Position numbers and translations under genes: made by a program
Shown: positions 43,521-55,500 of the stretch, in pieces
How the letters are laid out: each line of letters begins with the position of its first letter
Position numbering within the stretch: the stretch's first letter is position 1
The notes under the pieces: generated by a model
What the model was told of the DNA's origin: nothing
Databases searched by the model: none
What the model saw: only the letters and a program-made list of their open reading frames with translations
Assembly: GCF_918797505.1 (NCBI RefSeq)
Contig: NC_092797.1
Span: forward strand, 14,397,372-14,461,371
DNA from: Bemisia tabaci
Lineage: Eukaryota > Arthropoda > Insecta > Hemiptera > Aleyrodidae
DNA length: 64,000 bases
Reading direction: 5' to 3'

Positions 43521-43982
43521 CCTACGTTTTGTCCATGTTGTCGTGTTTCGGGATGGGCCTGTTACAAACTTTTGCTAGAGCAAAAATAAGAGTTATTACT
43601 CGTCAAATTACTCATAGAGTTATTACTCAATTGAGTAAAAGTTGGTAAAAATGAGGGAGCGTCAATTCCATTAGACAAAATTCACTAAAACTCTCTACAC
43701 CTCTTTGGTGCAACAGGACTTGATTATCTTTCAAGAAATTCCCACCTTCTTATACCTGAACCGGATGAACCTCTTGATTTGCCTCAGCTAAAGGCTCTTA
43801 GATTTTTCCTGTGTACGGTAAGTATCTTGATTTATTTTGCGAGGAAAGATATGTACTTTTAAAGGATGCCTGTCATTCTTAATACGTTCAATTTCGTATA
43901 CTACTGTGCAGCACCTCTGTTGTGAAATAGTTGCTTCAGGCGCCGCCGCACGGCGGGCGGGCGGTCAGCGCGGAACGCGCAT

Positions 43983-44062
43983 TGGCGCCTACAAACGTAA
44001 GTGGATACTTCAAGCATTGTGCAATGCGTGAAGTATCCATTTAGGTTTGTAGGCGCCAGTGA
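43983..44062. repeat. ~80-bp hairpin of the GCGCCTACAA unit
   Basis: TTGGCGCCTACAAACGTAAG then GGATACTTCAAGCATTG, a 2-base turn, and CAATGCGTGAAGTATCC then TTTGTAGGCGCCAG. The unit matches the tandem units at 34490-34700. Confidence 0.88.
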
Positions 44063-44689
44063 GTCTCTTGCGCTGGCAGCACGCTGCTCCGCTCTGTTAG
44101 GCTCTAATATTTATACTCGCATAGTCAGCGTTTTTCAACTGATGATTTTGAAATGTTTGCACATTCTGCATTGATTATTCTCATTTAAATTGATGAAAAA
44201 AAAAAGTATCAATTTATCAAAGGAGAGTAATACTATGATGTGTTTTTTTAAATACTGGTGGTTCCGTGTCAAATTTAATGATTTCCAAGGCACTTTAATT
44301 TTTATTTTATATTTTGTGCTTTTACTGTGTTGCAGCGAGGTGTTCGCGTAACTAAACGCTCAAAATTTGACGTATTTGACTCTAAAAGATCGATGCACAA
44401 ATGGGTTAAAAGTATAGATTGCGTGCTTCTTGGTTTTTTTTTCATCTTTTATTCATTTTTGCAGTTTCTTTCGGCACAACTGCGGCTCGTTGAGATTAAT
44501 ATCGATGCAATCGCTCGGAAAAGGTATTACAAATATTTTTCACGTTTTAAAAATATAAATGTTTACAAAATGAAGTAATAATTTCGTAAAAAAAAATTTA
44601 AAAAATAAAAAGAAGTACCTATACATATGTAAGGTATATTGTACATCGAATATTTCAAGGATAGAAATAAAACCATATATTCACCAATG

Positions 44690-44757
44690 ACAATTTAAAA
44701 AGATGAAAGCCTGAGTCGCTGAATGTCTTAAAATTACAATAACTAACTAACTAACTC
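44690..44757 (+). repeat. Retroelement tail with (AACT)n
   Basis: CTGAATGTCTTAAAATTACA followed by AATAACTAACTAACTAACTC. The tail is like that at 1963-1981. Confidence 0.45.
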
Positions 44758-45199
44758 AAAAGGAGAAAGTAACATTTCATTTAGAAAATGAGCAACCATA
44801 ACAACACCTCCTTCTCTCTCAATTTCATATTGTCAATAAGAATTTACATACCGACTAAAATATAACGCTTGGGCCAAGTCACTGTTGCTTATTTTACGTG
44901 TGGGCGTAAACTACTGGACAAAAAAGGTGCGCGGACAAAAAATCGTTGACAAAATGTTCTGAAACCCGCAGATTGTGAAGTTGCATTTCAAAGTTTGCCG
45001 ATGCACTCATCGTGATTTTTGAGACATTATCTATGAGGAACAACTCTTATTTTTGCTCTAGCAAAAGTTTGCAACATCCATTGAGATCATGATGACTAGA
45101 ACTAATTCGGGAAGTCATCAACGAATTGGTGCGCCTCCCCCCCCCCCCCCCCCAAAAAAAATCCCTATGTACCCCGTGAAAGTTTTACTCATATCTGAA

Positions 45200-45625
45200 T
45201 ATGGACGACACCTCATTATCAGCATAGAGCAGAGCATTGCGAATGCAAGTTCAAACTTTGTGACATCGCTCCTTCAATTTGGTAGATACAACACGGACAT
45301 TCAGCAAGCACGAATATTCGTATCTTTGCGCCGTCACCAACGCTTTCTTTTGCTCAATTTCCATGATGTGTTTGTTTCCATTAGTCTTATTGGTAGTTTT
45401 GCTTCAAGAGCTACGTGAGAAACACAGTCGAATATAGGGAAGACGTATTTGGGCATCGTTTTTCAACTTTCCTCCTGAATCCGAACGACACCTCATCGGG
45501 AGCATAGATCGGAGTATGCGGGTTCACACCAACCACGCACCAGCCTTCAATTTGGCAGATGCGACACAGGCATCCTTCAAGTACGAATAGTTGTATCTCT
45601 GCGCCGTCATCAAAGCGTGTCCTTT
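45200..45625. repeat. Two tandem units related to the 25685-26010 array
   Basis: ACGACACCTCAT, CTTCAATTTGG.AGAT.C, ACACGGACATTCAGCAAGCA / ACACAGGCATCCTTCAAGTA and GAATATTCGTATCT / GAATAGTTGTATCT recur ~277 bp apart, followed by GCGCCGTCA.CAA.GCG. A C-run (about 45137-45155) lies just before. Confidence 0.7.
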
Positions 45626-46680
45626 CCTTTGCTCTGTTTACATATCGTATTCGTTTCCTTTCGGGTTAATTGAGATTGTGTTGCCACCTCGAAAAAACGC
45701 TACTGGTTTTTATAATCAAATTGACATCCCAGTGATAAGTTTAATACGCACGACTTTATTTACACGAGCATTCCTCCCTTCATAAATTTAACTCATATTT
45801 ATACACGCACGATCGTCACAGGCTTGAAACAGACGTAGCTTCGTGATTACATTTGCGTGTATATGAGCTTGCTTGTAACTGAAGCTCTGATTTGGTGCAG
45901 AACGAGATGAATCGATACCTCACCAACTCCGCAAACAACAGAGGTATCGATCAAAATCACGTATATTAGAGTGCGATTGCTTGATATTACAAATGATTCA
46001 GAATGTGTGTTCGAGCTATGGATTCGCGTTCGAAGCATTCCGGCTCAAAAATTCCTCTTCCATCAGTTAATTTTAATTTGGTTCAATTAAACTCCACACC
46101 GAGCCCCGTAATTAGGAAATATGCGAAACCGCGGCTGCAGTAAATTGAACCGTGTATTTTCTAAAGGACTTAAGTGGCAAAAACTTATGATCTCTGGGAA
46201 TTGTGTTGGATGGGGGAAAATAGGCTTAAAATGGGTTGGCGTTGAATCCTTTTAAGCGTAAACAATTCGACTATATGATCGTTCGTAGTGTGGCGTGGGT
46301 ACGTCCGCTAAGTTATCTATTTTTGTGTAATCCTATATCAGAAAATGTGTTTACATAGCCATGAATATTAGGTTATTTCAGTGCGTGAAACAAGTAAGGG
46401 TAAATTATTTTGTCTGGATTCAGCAGGATATGATCAAGTGACCTAAATTTAAATCATCGCATATTGACGACGAAAAAAAAATGTCGACTTGACACATCGC
46501 ACTGGCTGCAGCGATGAAATTTAATTCAACTTGAATTGGAGACGTTTAAATTTAAGATAGCAACTATCAACACTTCTAGAAAATGCTTGAAGATTTTATG
46601 GTATTTTGAGGAAGAAAAAAATAGATATCTAATGCGAACAAAGTATTCGATTAAGGAGCTGATTTTTTAATTCACTCTTG
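45626..46680. other. Non-coding stretch, no gene seen
   Basis: No recognised repeat copy, RNA gene or domain. A small part (46070-46160) has spaced motifs (GTTAATTTTAATTTGG, CCCCGTAATTAGG, GTAAATTGAACCG) like the CpG-island segments, but is short. Confidence 0.35.
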
Positions 46681-46920
46681 TGGGACCACGTTTAGCAGAA
46701 AGGAATCGAGCCACATCTTTATTGATAAATTTAACTGGACAATTAAATTTTGTACACAAGAACGTTTATGCGGATTCCTCTCAAATGTTCAGGAATTTGC
46801 TTCATACTACGCAGATGAACTGAAATCACAAAAATCCGCACAACCGTCTTTAACATTTAATTGCACAGTTTGGCAAATCCTGATGTGGTTTAATTTCTTT
46901 TTTCTTAACGCGGTCCAATT
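46681..46920. mobile_element. MITE B, copy 4
   Basis: GGGACCACGTTTAGCAGAAA with GGAATCGAGCCACATC at the left and the inverse TTTAATTTCTTTTTTC then TTAACGCGGTCCAATT at the right. Confidence 0.75.
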
Positions 46921-46989
46921 GTTGAAGTGCACTTACAAAGTTTTCATTTTATTAGAGGAACATTACATATTTTCATTGACGCACTTGGG

Positions 46990-47107
46990 AATTTGAACGT
47001 ATTTAAGCTAAAAGAAACTAAGTACTCATGAATGCAATCATGAGGCACTACCCAATATTACTACCAAAATTCTGAAACTCTTCACCTCTCTTAATTTAAA
47101 AATCTAA
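46990..47107 (+). repeat. Retroelement relic, left part, interrupted by the foldback at 47108
   Basis: CCAATATTACTACCAAAATT and CTGAAACT at 47048-47076 match 1831-1862. The likely continuation lies beyond the insertion at 51426-51510 (TAATATCTTAAAATATACTA). Again no RT sequence. Confidence 0.45.
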
Positions 47108-48519
47108 AGGACTACGTGCAAAACGGGACATTTGGGGCTCGGGGCGGATACCTTTGAGACTTGCCCTATTCATTCACCTATCAATGCCCCATCTTTTCCC
47201 AAAGTTTCAAGTTCCCCAAAAATTTTGGGGAGACACGACGTGGGGTCAAAGTTGAAAACCAGCAAAATTTTCGGGAATTTATTACTCAAAAACCAAGAAG
47301 TTTTGGAAAACGCGGTTTCAACGAGCGTATTCAACGTGACGAGAGCTTTCAGAAAATGTATAACATCATATGGTTTTGTTAACTTCAGCTCGAGTTATTG
47401 CTTCCGAAGCGCCGGAACGCTCAAAAAAGACCCCTATTTTTAGCGGCTCTGGTGCTTGCACTAGAGCTGCTATTCCGGACGGTCCCAGCTGGGGAGTATC
47501 AATGCAGCATGTTACATTGTAGAGACCGCGCGTTGGTTGATGGGAATCGGCGCCATTTTCGGCTATGTTCCTTGTCATGACTTTATTTTATTGCATACTG
47601 TTTTATTGTTAGTCAATGCTATGTTGTGTATTGTATTTTTGGAATCATGGTGATACAGTCAACAATTCAAAACTTGTTTGTGCTTTTATCTCGTGATGGA
47701 AAAAATGTACTTTACGTTCAAAATTTGAAAATTTGAATTTTAAAGTTTTCGCGGTTAAGGAAGCTTTAACTACTGGGTTGGAGCTTCCTAGTCATTTACT
47801 CGATATCAGCTGATAGCAAACAAAGGTTACCAGGGAAACCGTAAACGTCTAACAACTATCGTGGCCATTGGGGCGATTATTGAAATGATATCGACTGTAT
47901 GTCGCCGCTTACGACAGGACATAGCCCTATCTTAACTGTGTAATATATCGCAATTCGATATTGTTTTGATTTTTAAAAGGAGCAATTCATTCATACAGTT
48001 CCGATTAGTTTTGGCGAACGGGCCCTTAACCTACGGCACTCGGCTCATGGGAATTTTTTAACTCTAAATTTTTTAACCTAACTCTTCCATTCCGGGAACA
48101 TATTTATTGAAAACGGCGACTTTTTCAACAGTCCTATTTTTATCTACAACATCTAAGTGGCCCTTCATAATCATTTAATTTTGGCCCCTGGCCAGAAAAA
48201 GGTTCGGAAATTGCAGTGATTTTGCCGAAAATGCTGAAGTAAGTAAATTTGGGCATTTTTTTTCCTTCTTCAAACTCTGTGGAGAAGCACTTCTCCTCCA
48301 GTACATCTATTTTTTTACTTATCTCTCGCAAGGTACATTTACAGAAGGTGTGTTCCAGTATTAACAGTTCAGATTCGTTGTTTTTTTATTATAACGCTTA
48401 TTTCGGAAAGCAATTATTACATTGTTCAATTCTACTGACTTTCAACACTCGATTATACTCCCGGCAAATTCTGCAGCAGCGTTTCAAATGTTGACTCTAA
48501 TGCTTCCAACAGCCATCCG

Positions 48520-49045
48520 ATGTCTAAGGGTTTATTCCTAGATTTAGGGATTTTCCGGAATTTCCAGGGATTTAGGGATTTTTCAGGAAATCTAGGGATT
48601 TTTTTTTGATGAGGTAAAGTTACCAAAAATCAACTTTTTAACCTCAATTATAGCTTCGACAATCGAAAACATTTTTTCATCTATATTTTGTAGGCCTTTT
48701 TGGCAACACTATTTTCCCCGCAAATAAGCCGGAAATTAAAACGATTGTGTCCTTCGATGTACTTGACATTCAACTGCATTCAACCTGTTAATAATAAGAA
48801 ATCAACTAATATTCTTTCATTTTATTGGTCTGGATTAGCACTGCTTTCAGAGAGCGCCAAAATTCAAACGAGCCAATCAGATTTAAATATTGCAAATCGC
48901 TACATCGAATGACATCATGATTCTTCATAAAAAAATGGCGCTTTTTGCAAAATCTAGGGATTTTTTAAGTATATTTGAGCAAATCTGGGGATTTAGGGAT
49001 TTTTAGCGAAATCTAGGCATTTTTTTTCTTCCCCGCTAGGGATTT
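48520..49045. repeat. AGGGATTT-rich block inside Y copy A
   Basis: Phrases such as CTAGATTTAGGGATTTTCC, CAGGGATTTAGGGATTTTTC and AATCTAGGGATTTTTT recur at 48535-48610 and again at 48950-49045, enclosing a 70-codon unrecognised frame (48700-48912). Mirrored in copy B at about 54175-54690. Confidence 0.7.
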
Positions 49046-49907
49046 AATATCGGAAGACTGGCTTCCAGTATCGTAGCGTTGATCGTCGCTGATGTCGAAA
49101 TGGAACCTAATGCCGGACTTACTGTAACACCTCCATTCTTCAATTCCGGTGAGGAATACGTCTCTACCCTTAACTCAATATAAATATACAAATTGATAAG
49201 TGAGTGCTTTAGTCTCCTGAAAACAGAATTGCGAAACTTAAAATTGGAGAAAAATGATGAGTAAATGAAAAAATGGAACCAATTGATGGGATATGTCGCA
49301 TGCCATTCTGACACAAAATATGGCGTCTATCGAATCACCTTAACTAAATAAAATAACCAAATTTTCAACTCTCAAACTATCAACTATCAACTATCAAAAT
49401 TCAAACTATCAAAATTTCCAACAATGACAAAAATGATTGTAATATACCTATAATGTAATGAAATATACACGCTCTAATCATTTAATTTGTATTACCTTTA
49501 TGTTATGTACCTACATGTTATACTATTTTTATAATAAATTTTGCCAACATGCTTTTTCAATTCAGTCTACAACATTTCATTCCGACGTGGCAATAATGAT
49601 TTATAATGCCCCTAAACATTAAAATGAATTACAATAGTAATGCCGCATTATAATGTCGTATTATACATCGCAACGATTCATGTCCTACTGATTATTGATT
49701 ATTGTAAGATGAATTCTGTTTTCTCTGATTGTATGTTTCATACGTGCGAAGCAAGTACGGGTCACTAGAAACGTGGTTCGTACGGGTGGCTGATGAAATT
49801 GATCTTCGAATTCCTTTTGATGAGCTAGGGAAATGGAACCATCTGCATCTCATGGACAATAAATAGTTGCCGTAATTAAGGTCATCCCGTGATTAAGGTG
49901 CCGTGAT

Positions 49908-50144
49908 TTAAGTCATAAATTCTTCATCTAATTCTTGATTCATCTCCAAAATGTCTGCTAAAGCTTTCATGCGCTTCTCCTTGTATGCATGAATGAGCAA
50001 ATTGGGTATCGAACAAGCGGACACTTTTTGAAAATTTAGATGATTCTGGACAATATCGTACAGAAGTCCACGAGCTGCAGATAGAACCATTACCTCTAGC
50101 TCATCAAAAGTTATTCGAAGATCATTCAACAACCTCTTTGACAA
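49908..50144 (-). pseudogene. Mariner transposase N-terminal fragment in Y copy A
   Basis: 78 residues. Residues 29-50 (YDIVQNHLNFQKVSACSIPN and two Leu) followed by YKEKRM (54-59) resemble the second helix-turn-helix and linker of mariner/SETMAR-type transposases (pattern ..I.qnhLnfqKVsAr.vP..L....K..RM). The catalytic domain is absent; a stop follows EEFMT. In this copy a TAG codon upstream replaces a Leu codon of copy B and shortens the frame. Confidence 0.6.
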
Positions 50145-50624
50145 GTTGCAAAAACTTTTCGTTAACTATAGTGTCACACGGTACTAGGAATATTTACTAT
50201 TTAACGAACCTTATATTTCCCTGACTCAGTCCTAAATTATAGAAGTATGCGTTACTTTTCCAGCAATCCAAAAAAACAATTATACAAAAAACCAATACCT
50301 ACACTTTCAGATATAAAAATGCAAATTTTTTGCAGCCTCGCTAAACGACTTATCAACCAGAGATTTTTTAGGAAGCGGACCTCCAAAGAGCTTTCAAAAT
50401 TAAAAGTATACAACAAGTGATAATGCCATGTATTCGCCATATCAAAGCCCAATACACATTTATACACCGGCTACGTAAATCTGCTAAGTTACAAAACATG
50501 AATCGACAGTTGTCGGATTGTACATCAATGACAAAATGTGTCTAGGCCCTCATTCTTGACTACAACTACTGCCCCCAGAGCCGCTCTCCGACGCCAATGC
50601 GTTGGAGCTTCCTGCTTGTTTCAC

Positions 50625-51085
50625 GTTTGGGCCGATTTAAAAAAAAGCCATTTTTTTATTTTGATGAAAAACTGATATGCTGTTTCTGACTCTCCGTAGC
50701 CCCTTTGGCTCTTTACCGCATGCTGGGGAAATGTTTTGGTCGCGAGTTATAAGAGCTTAAAGGAGCGAAGGTCGGGAAAATCGGCTATTTTAAACTGCCC
50801 GCGCGGCGTTGATCGGAAGGAAAACGTCCCCTCCCACTCAGTTCGGCGAATCACACTCCTCTGCCGACCTCACATTGTTGCCACATGTCTCCTGATCTGT
50901 CGCCGCGCGCAGTTTAAAATAGCCGATTTTCCCGACCTTCGCTCCTTTAAGCTCTTATAACTCGCGACCAAAACATTTCCCCAGCATGCGGTAAAGAGCC
51001 AAAGGGGCTACAGAGAGTCAGAAACAGCATATCAGTTTTTCATCAAAATAAAAAAATGGCTTTTTTTTAAATCGGCCCAAATGTA
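50625..51085. repeat. Near-perfect hairpin, inner part of the foldback
   Basis: GGGCCGATTTAAAAAAAAGC at 50630 returns inverted at about 51062-51080; CATGCTGGGGAAATGTTTTG, AAGAGCTTAAAGGAGCGAAG and GAAAATCGGCTATTTTAAAC are repeated inverted without visible error. The loop is about 50813-50902. The 74-residue ORF at 50736-50960 crosses it and is a shadow. Confidence 0.95.
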
Positions 51086-51425
51086 AAAAAATAAGGGGTC
51101 TTTTTTGAGTGTTCCGGCGCTTCGGAGGCGATAACTCGAGCTGAAGTTGACAAAACCCTATGATGTTATACATTTTCTGAAAGCTCTCGTCACGCTGAAT
51201 ACGCTCGTTGAAACCGCGTTTTCCAAAACTTCTTGGTTTTTGAGTAATAAATTCCCGAAAATTTTGCCGGTTTTTAACTTTGACCCCACGCCGTATCTCC
51301 CCAAAAATTTTGGGGGGCTTGAAACTTCGGGTAAAGATGGGGCATTGTTAGGTGAATGAATAGGGCAAGTCTCAAAGGTATCCGCCCCGAGCCCCAAATG
51401 TACCGTTTTGCACGTAGTCCCTTTC

Positions 51426-52417
51426 GTATATAATCCCATTTTCAAAATTCTCTGTAAAGACTTTAATAGCCTGTGACGCTTAATATCTTAAAATATACTA
51501 ACCAACTTACCAATTATATCCACATAATTCCTTCTGTTATAATTCATTTGTGCATTTCCTTTTGACATAAATATCCCCTCATTAATAATTCATGGTCTTT
51601 CTATCAAATATCTCTATAAGCCGATCTATTCTTGGTAACAAAATTTTGTTGTGAGAATTTTCAGCTTAATGCTGAGTTTTTAACGTACGTTGGCAGAAAA
51701 AAAAAAAAAAAAATATTCCAACATAACAAAAGAAAGTTTCCAACTCAATCAAAAACAAAAATTAATTCGTGTGTCGAATGCATATAATCTTTGAAACTCA
51801 TATATTTTGAACTCAATGTTGGAACAGATACATTTTGTTACTTAAATAAGGGAGCACCTATTTAATAAGGGGAACGGGGAGTCTAATAATCTTAGATTAC
51901 TTCAGACGGCAACCCCTCGCCGGGTTGAGAGGTTTTCAGCGCGGCGAGCCTCATAAAAATGGAGCGAAATCAACTCGGCGCGACCTGAGGGCATGCTCCA
52001 AATCGAGAACGATAAATTACAAGTTGGGCCACGTTCAAAAAGATACAGGGGCTCCTTCAAAACCTGTAATTACAATTCATACCGGATAAGTTGTCTTGTT
52101 ATAAATTGGCGGATTTTTCCTCACGTTCGTGAGACTGACCGGCTAGTAACTCGGCCATATTTCATTCGGGAAATTGGATAAGTCACTCTCGCGCGCGATT
52201 CATCATGAACGTTTTGTGACAGTTATATAACGTGGACTCATTTATTGGTATTTTCTATCGGTCCACGTTCACTGCCCTTCCATGAGCTGTGAAATAACGT
52301 TACAAATGGAGTTCCTTTGTTTTGTGGAAGGTAAGTTAAGACTTGTGCGATCCACTTTTGATTTGCTCCTGCTGTTCATGAGCTTCCGCGGTGTCTAGTA
52401 TCGATGTAAAGAATATT
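51426..52417. other. Non-coding loop region between the Y copies
   Basis: Begins with the right-hand remainder of the retroelement relic (to about 51515). An A-run lies at 51700-51715, and about 51900-52000 is CG-rich (CGCGGCGAGCC). No gene recognised. Confidence 0.4.
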
Positions 52418-52465
52418 CACTGGAAAAAAAAACACATTGGATCTAGAGTCCAGACTCTTGATCAT
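52418..52465. mobile_element. Solo left end of MITE M
   Basis: CACTGGAAAAAAAAACACAT then TGGATCTAGAGTCCAGACTC, preceded by TT. The rest of the element and the right end are missing. Confidence 0.75.
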
Positions 52466-52479
52466 CAGCAAAAACACTT

Positions 52480-52565
52480 ATATACACAGGGAAAATAATG
52501 GTACATACGTTATTTCTAAACTAACCCAGATATTAAAGTTCCTAATTGCAAAATAAAGTCAATAG
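52480..52565 (+). repeat. Dispersed core J, copy 5
   Basis: GGGAAAATAATGGTACATAC, TTTCTAAACTAACCCAG and CCTAATTGCAAAATAAAGTC match the J blocks. Y copy B starts 30 bp on. Confidence 0.55.
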
Positions 52566-52595
52566 AGTGCATCGAAAATTTCCAAACACTCCGAA

Positions 52596-55500
52596 ATGCA
52601 ACAAGCAGGAAGCTCCAACGCATTGGCGTCGGAGAGCGGCTCTGGGGGCAGTAGTTGTAGTCAAGAATGAGGGCCTAGACACATTTTGTCATTGATGTAC
52701 AATCCGACAACTGTCGATTCATGTTTTGTAACTTAGCAGATTTACGTAGCCGGTGTATAAATGTGTATTGGGCTTTGATATGGCGAATACATGGCATTAT
52801 CACTTGTTGTATACTTTTAATTTTGAAAGCTCTTTGGAGGTCCGCTTCCTAAAAAATCTCTGGTTGATAAGTCGTTTAGCGAGGCTGCAAAAAATTTGCA
52901 TTTTTATATCTGAAAGTGTAGGTATTGGTTTTTTGTATAATTGTTTTTTTGGATTGCTGGAAAAGTAACGCATACTTCTATAATTTAGGACTGAGTCAGG
53001 GAAATATAAGGTTCGTTAAATAGTAAATATTCCTAGTACCGTGTGACACTATTGTTAACGAAAAGTTTTTGCAACTTGTCAAAGAGGTTGTTGAATGATC
53101 TTCGAATAACTTTTGATGAGCTAGAGGTAATGGTTCTATCTGCAGCTCGTGGACTTCTGTACGATATTGTCCAGAATCATCTAAATTTTCAAAAAGTGTC
53201 CGCTTGTTCGATACCCAATTTGCTCATTCATGCATACAAGGAGAAGCGCATGAAAGCTTTAGCAGACATTTTGGAGATGAATCAAGAATTAGATGAAGAA
53301 TTTATGACTTAAATCACGGCACCTTAATCACGGGATGACCTTAATTACGGCAACTATTTATTGTCCATGAGATGCAGATGGTTCCATTTCCCTAGCTCAT
53401 CAAAAGGTATTCGAAGATCAATTTCATCAGCCACCCGTACGAACCACGTTTCTAGTGACCCGTACTTGCTTCGCACGTATGAAACATACAATCAGAGAAA
53501 ACAGAATTCATCTTACAATAATCAATAATCAGTAGGACATGAATCGTTGCGATGTATAATACGACATTATAATGCGGCATTACTATTGTAATTCATTTTA
53601 ATGTTTAGGGGCATTATAAATCATTATTGCCACGTCGGAATGAAATGTTGTAGACTGAATTGAAAAGCATGTTGGCAAAATTTATTATAAAAATAGTATA
53701 ACATGTAGGTACATAACATAAAGGTAATACAAATTAAATGATTAGAGCGTGTATATTTCATTACATTATAGGTATATTACAATCATTTTTGTCATTGTTG
53801 GAAATTTTGATAGTTTGAATTTTGATAGTTGATAGTTGATAGTTTGAGAGTTGAAAATTTGGTTATTTTATTTAGTTAAGGTGATTCGATAGACGCCATA
53901 TTTTGTGTCAGAATGGCATGCGACATATCCCATCAATTGGTTCCATTTTTTCATTTACTCATCATTTTTCTCCAATTTTAAGTTTCGCAATTCTGTTTTC
54001 AGGAGACTAAAGCACTCACTTATCAATTTGTATATTTATATTGAGTTAAGGGTAGAGACGTATTCCTCACCGGAATTGAAGAATGGAGGTGTTACAGTAA
54101 GTCCGGCATTAGGTTCCATTTCGACATCAGCGACGATCAACGCTACGATACTGGAAGCCAGTCTTCCGATATTAAATCCCTAGCGGGGAAGAAAAAAAAT
54201 GCCTAGATTTCGCTAAAAATCCCTAAATCCCCAGATTTGCTCAAATATACTTAAAAAATCCCTAGATTTTGCAAAAAGCGCCATTTTTTTATGAAGAATC
54301 ATGATGTCATTCGATGTAGCGATTTGCAATATTTAAATCTGATTGGCTCGTTTGAATTTTGGCGCTCTCTGAAAGCAGTGCTAATCCAGACCAATAAAAT
54401 GAAAGAATATTAGTTGATTTCTTATTATTAACAGGTTGAATGCAGTTGAATGTCAAGTACATCGAAGGACGCAATCGTTTTAATTTCCGGCTTATTTGCG
54501 GGGAAAATAGTGTTGCCAAAAAGGCCTACAAAATATAGATGAAAAAATGTTTTCGATTGTCGAAGCTAGAATTGAGGTTAAAAAGTTGATTTTTGGTAAC
54601 TTTACCTCATCAAAAAAAAATCCCTAGATTTCCTGAAAAATCCCTAAATCCCTGGAAATTCCGGAAAATCCCTAAATCTAGGAATAAACTCTTAGACATC
54701 GGATGGCTGTTGGAAGCATTAGAGTCAACATTTGAAACGCTGCTGCAGAATTTGCCGGGAGTATAATCGAGTGTTGAAAGTCAGTAGAATTGAACAATGT
54801 AATAATTGCTTTCCGAGATAATCGTTATAATAAAAAAACAACGAATCTGAACTGTTAATACTGGAACACACCTTCTGTAAATGTACCTTGCGAGAGATAA
54901 GTAAAAAAATAGATGTACTGGAGGATAAGTGCTTCTCCACAGAGTTTGAAGAAGGAAAAAAAATGCCCAAATTTACTTACTTCAGCATTTTCGGCAAAAT
55001 CACTGCAATTTCCGAACCTTTTTCTGGCCAGGGGCCAAAATTAAATGATTATGAAGGGCCACTTAGATGTTGTAGATAAAAATAGGACTGTTGAAAAAGT
55101 CGCCGTTTTCAATAAATATGTACCCGGAATGGAAGACATCTAGGGGAAAATTGTTACGATTTTCCGATGCAAATATTTTCCTACAATCTATTTTCCTGCG
55201 TTTTGGGATTATACGTACTAAGCAGGCTAAGGGCCCGTTCGCCAAAACTAATCGGAACTGTATGAATGAATTGCTCCTTTTAAAAATCAAAACAATATCG
55301 AATTGCGATATATTACACAGTTAAGATAGGGCTATGTCCTGTCGTAAGCGGCGACATAAAGTCGATATCATTTCAATAATCGCCCCAATGGCCACGATAG
55401 TTGTTAGACGTTTACGGTTTCCCTGGTAACCTTTGTTTGCTATCAGCTGATATCGAGTAAATGACTAGGAAGCTCCAACCCAGTGGTTAAAGCTTCCTTA

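Larger units (their letters stand above)
43561..45075. mobile_element. ~1.5-kb element bounded by 34-bp inverted repeats
   Basis: GTTACAAACTTTTGCTAGAG then CAAAAATAAGAGTT at the left; the inverse at 45042-45075 differs at one base (GTTGC). Inside are the hairpin 43983-44062 and a retroelement tail at 44690-44755. No transposase remains; the ORF at 44327-44578 shows no domain. No clear target duplication. Confidence 0.65.
47437..50620 (-). mobile_element. Element Y, copy A (~3.2 kb)
   Basis: Inverse of 52596-55818 with ~1% difference. Ends: AGCGGCTCTGGTGCTTGC at the left and GGAGCTTCCTGCTTGTT at the right; CCAGAGCCGCT also occurs 35 bases inside the right end, so AGCGGCTCTGG is a subterminal inverted repeat. 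It sits in the left arm of the foldback; the right arm shows the empty site (AGACCCCTTATTTTTTTAC). Contents: a decayed mariner fragment, a block rich in AGGGATTT phrases (48520-49040) and unrecognised frames, so Y may itself be a compound of older repeats. Confidence 0.88.
47108..51425. mobile_element. Foldback element, split by element Y copy A
   Basis: The left arm 47108-47436 (GGACTACGTGCAAAACGG to CGGAACGCTCAAAAAAGACC) is inverted at about 51090-51425. The arms continue at 50625-50812 and 50903-51085, so before the Y insertion the element was ~1.13 kb with ~515-bp arms and a ~90-bp loop. The plus ORF 47132-47443 and minus ORF 51158-51445 are the same frame read in the two arms. Confidence 0.92.

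Noticed and set aside
47132..47443. 103-residue frame, repeated at 51158-51445
   Set aside because: The two frames are the two arms of one foldback; the duplication is structural and no domain is present.
49066..49130. Plus-strand peptide LIVADVEMEPNAG, reminiscent of the 2A-like DVELNPGP motif of some LINE ORFs
   Set aside because: The essential NPGP is not present and the frame closes shortly after; likeness over ~8 residues is too weak.
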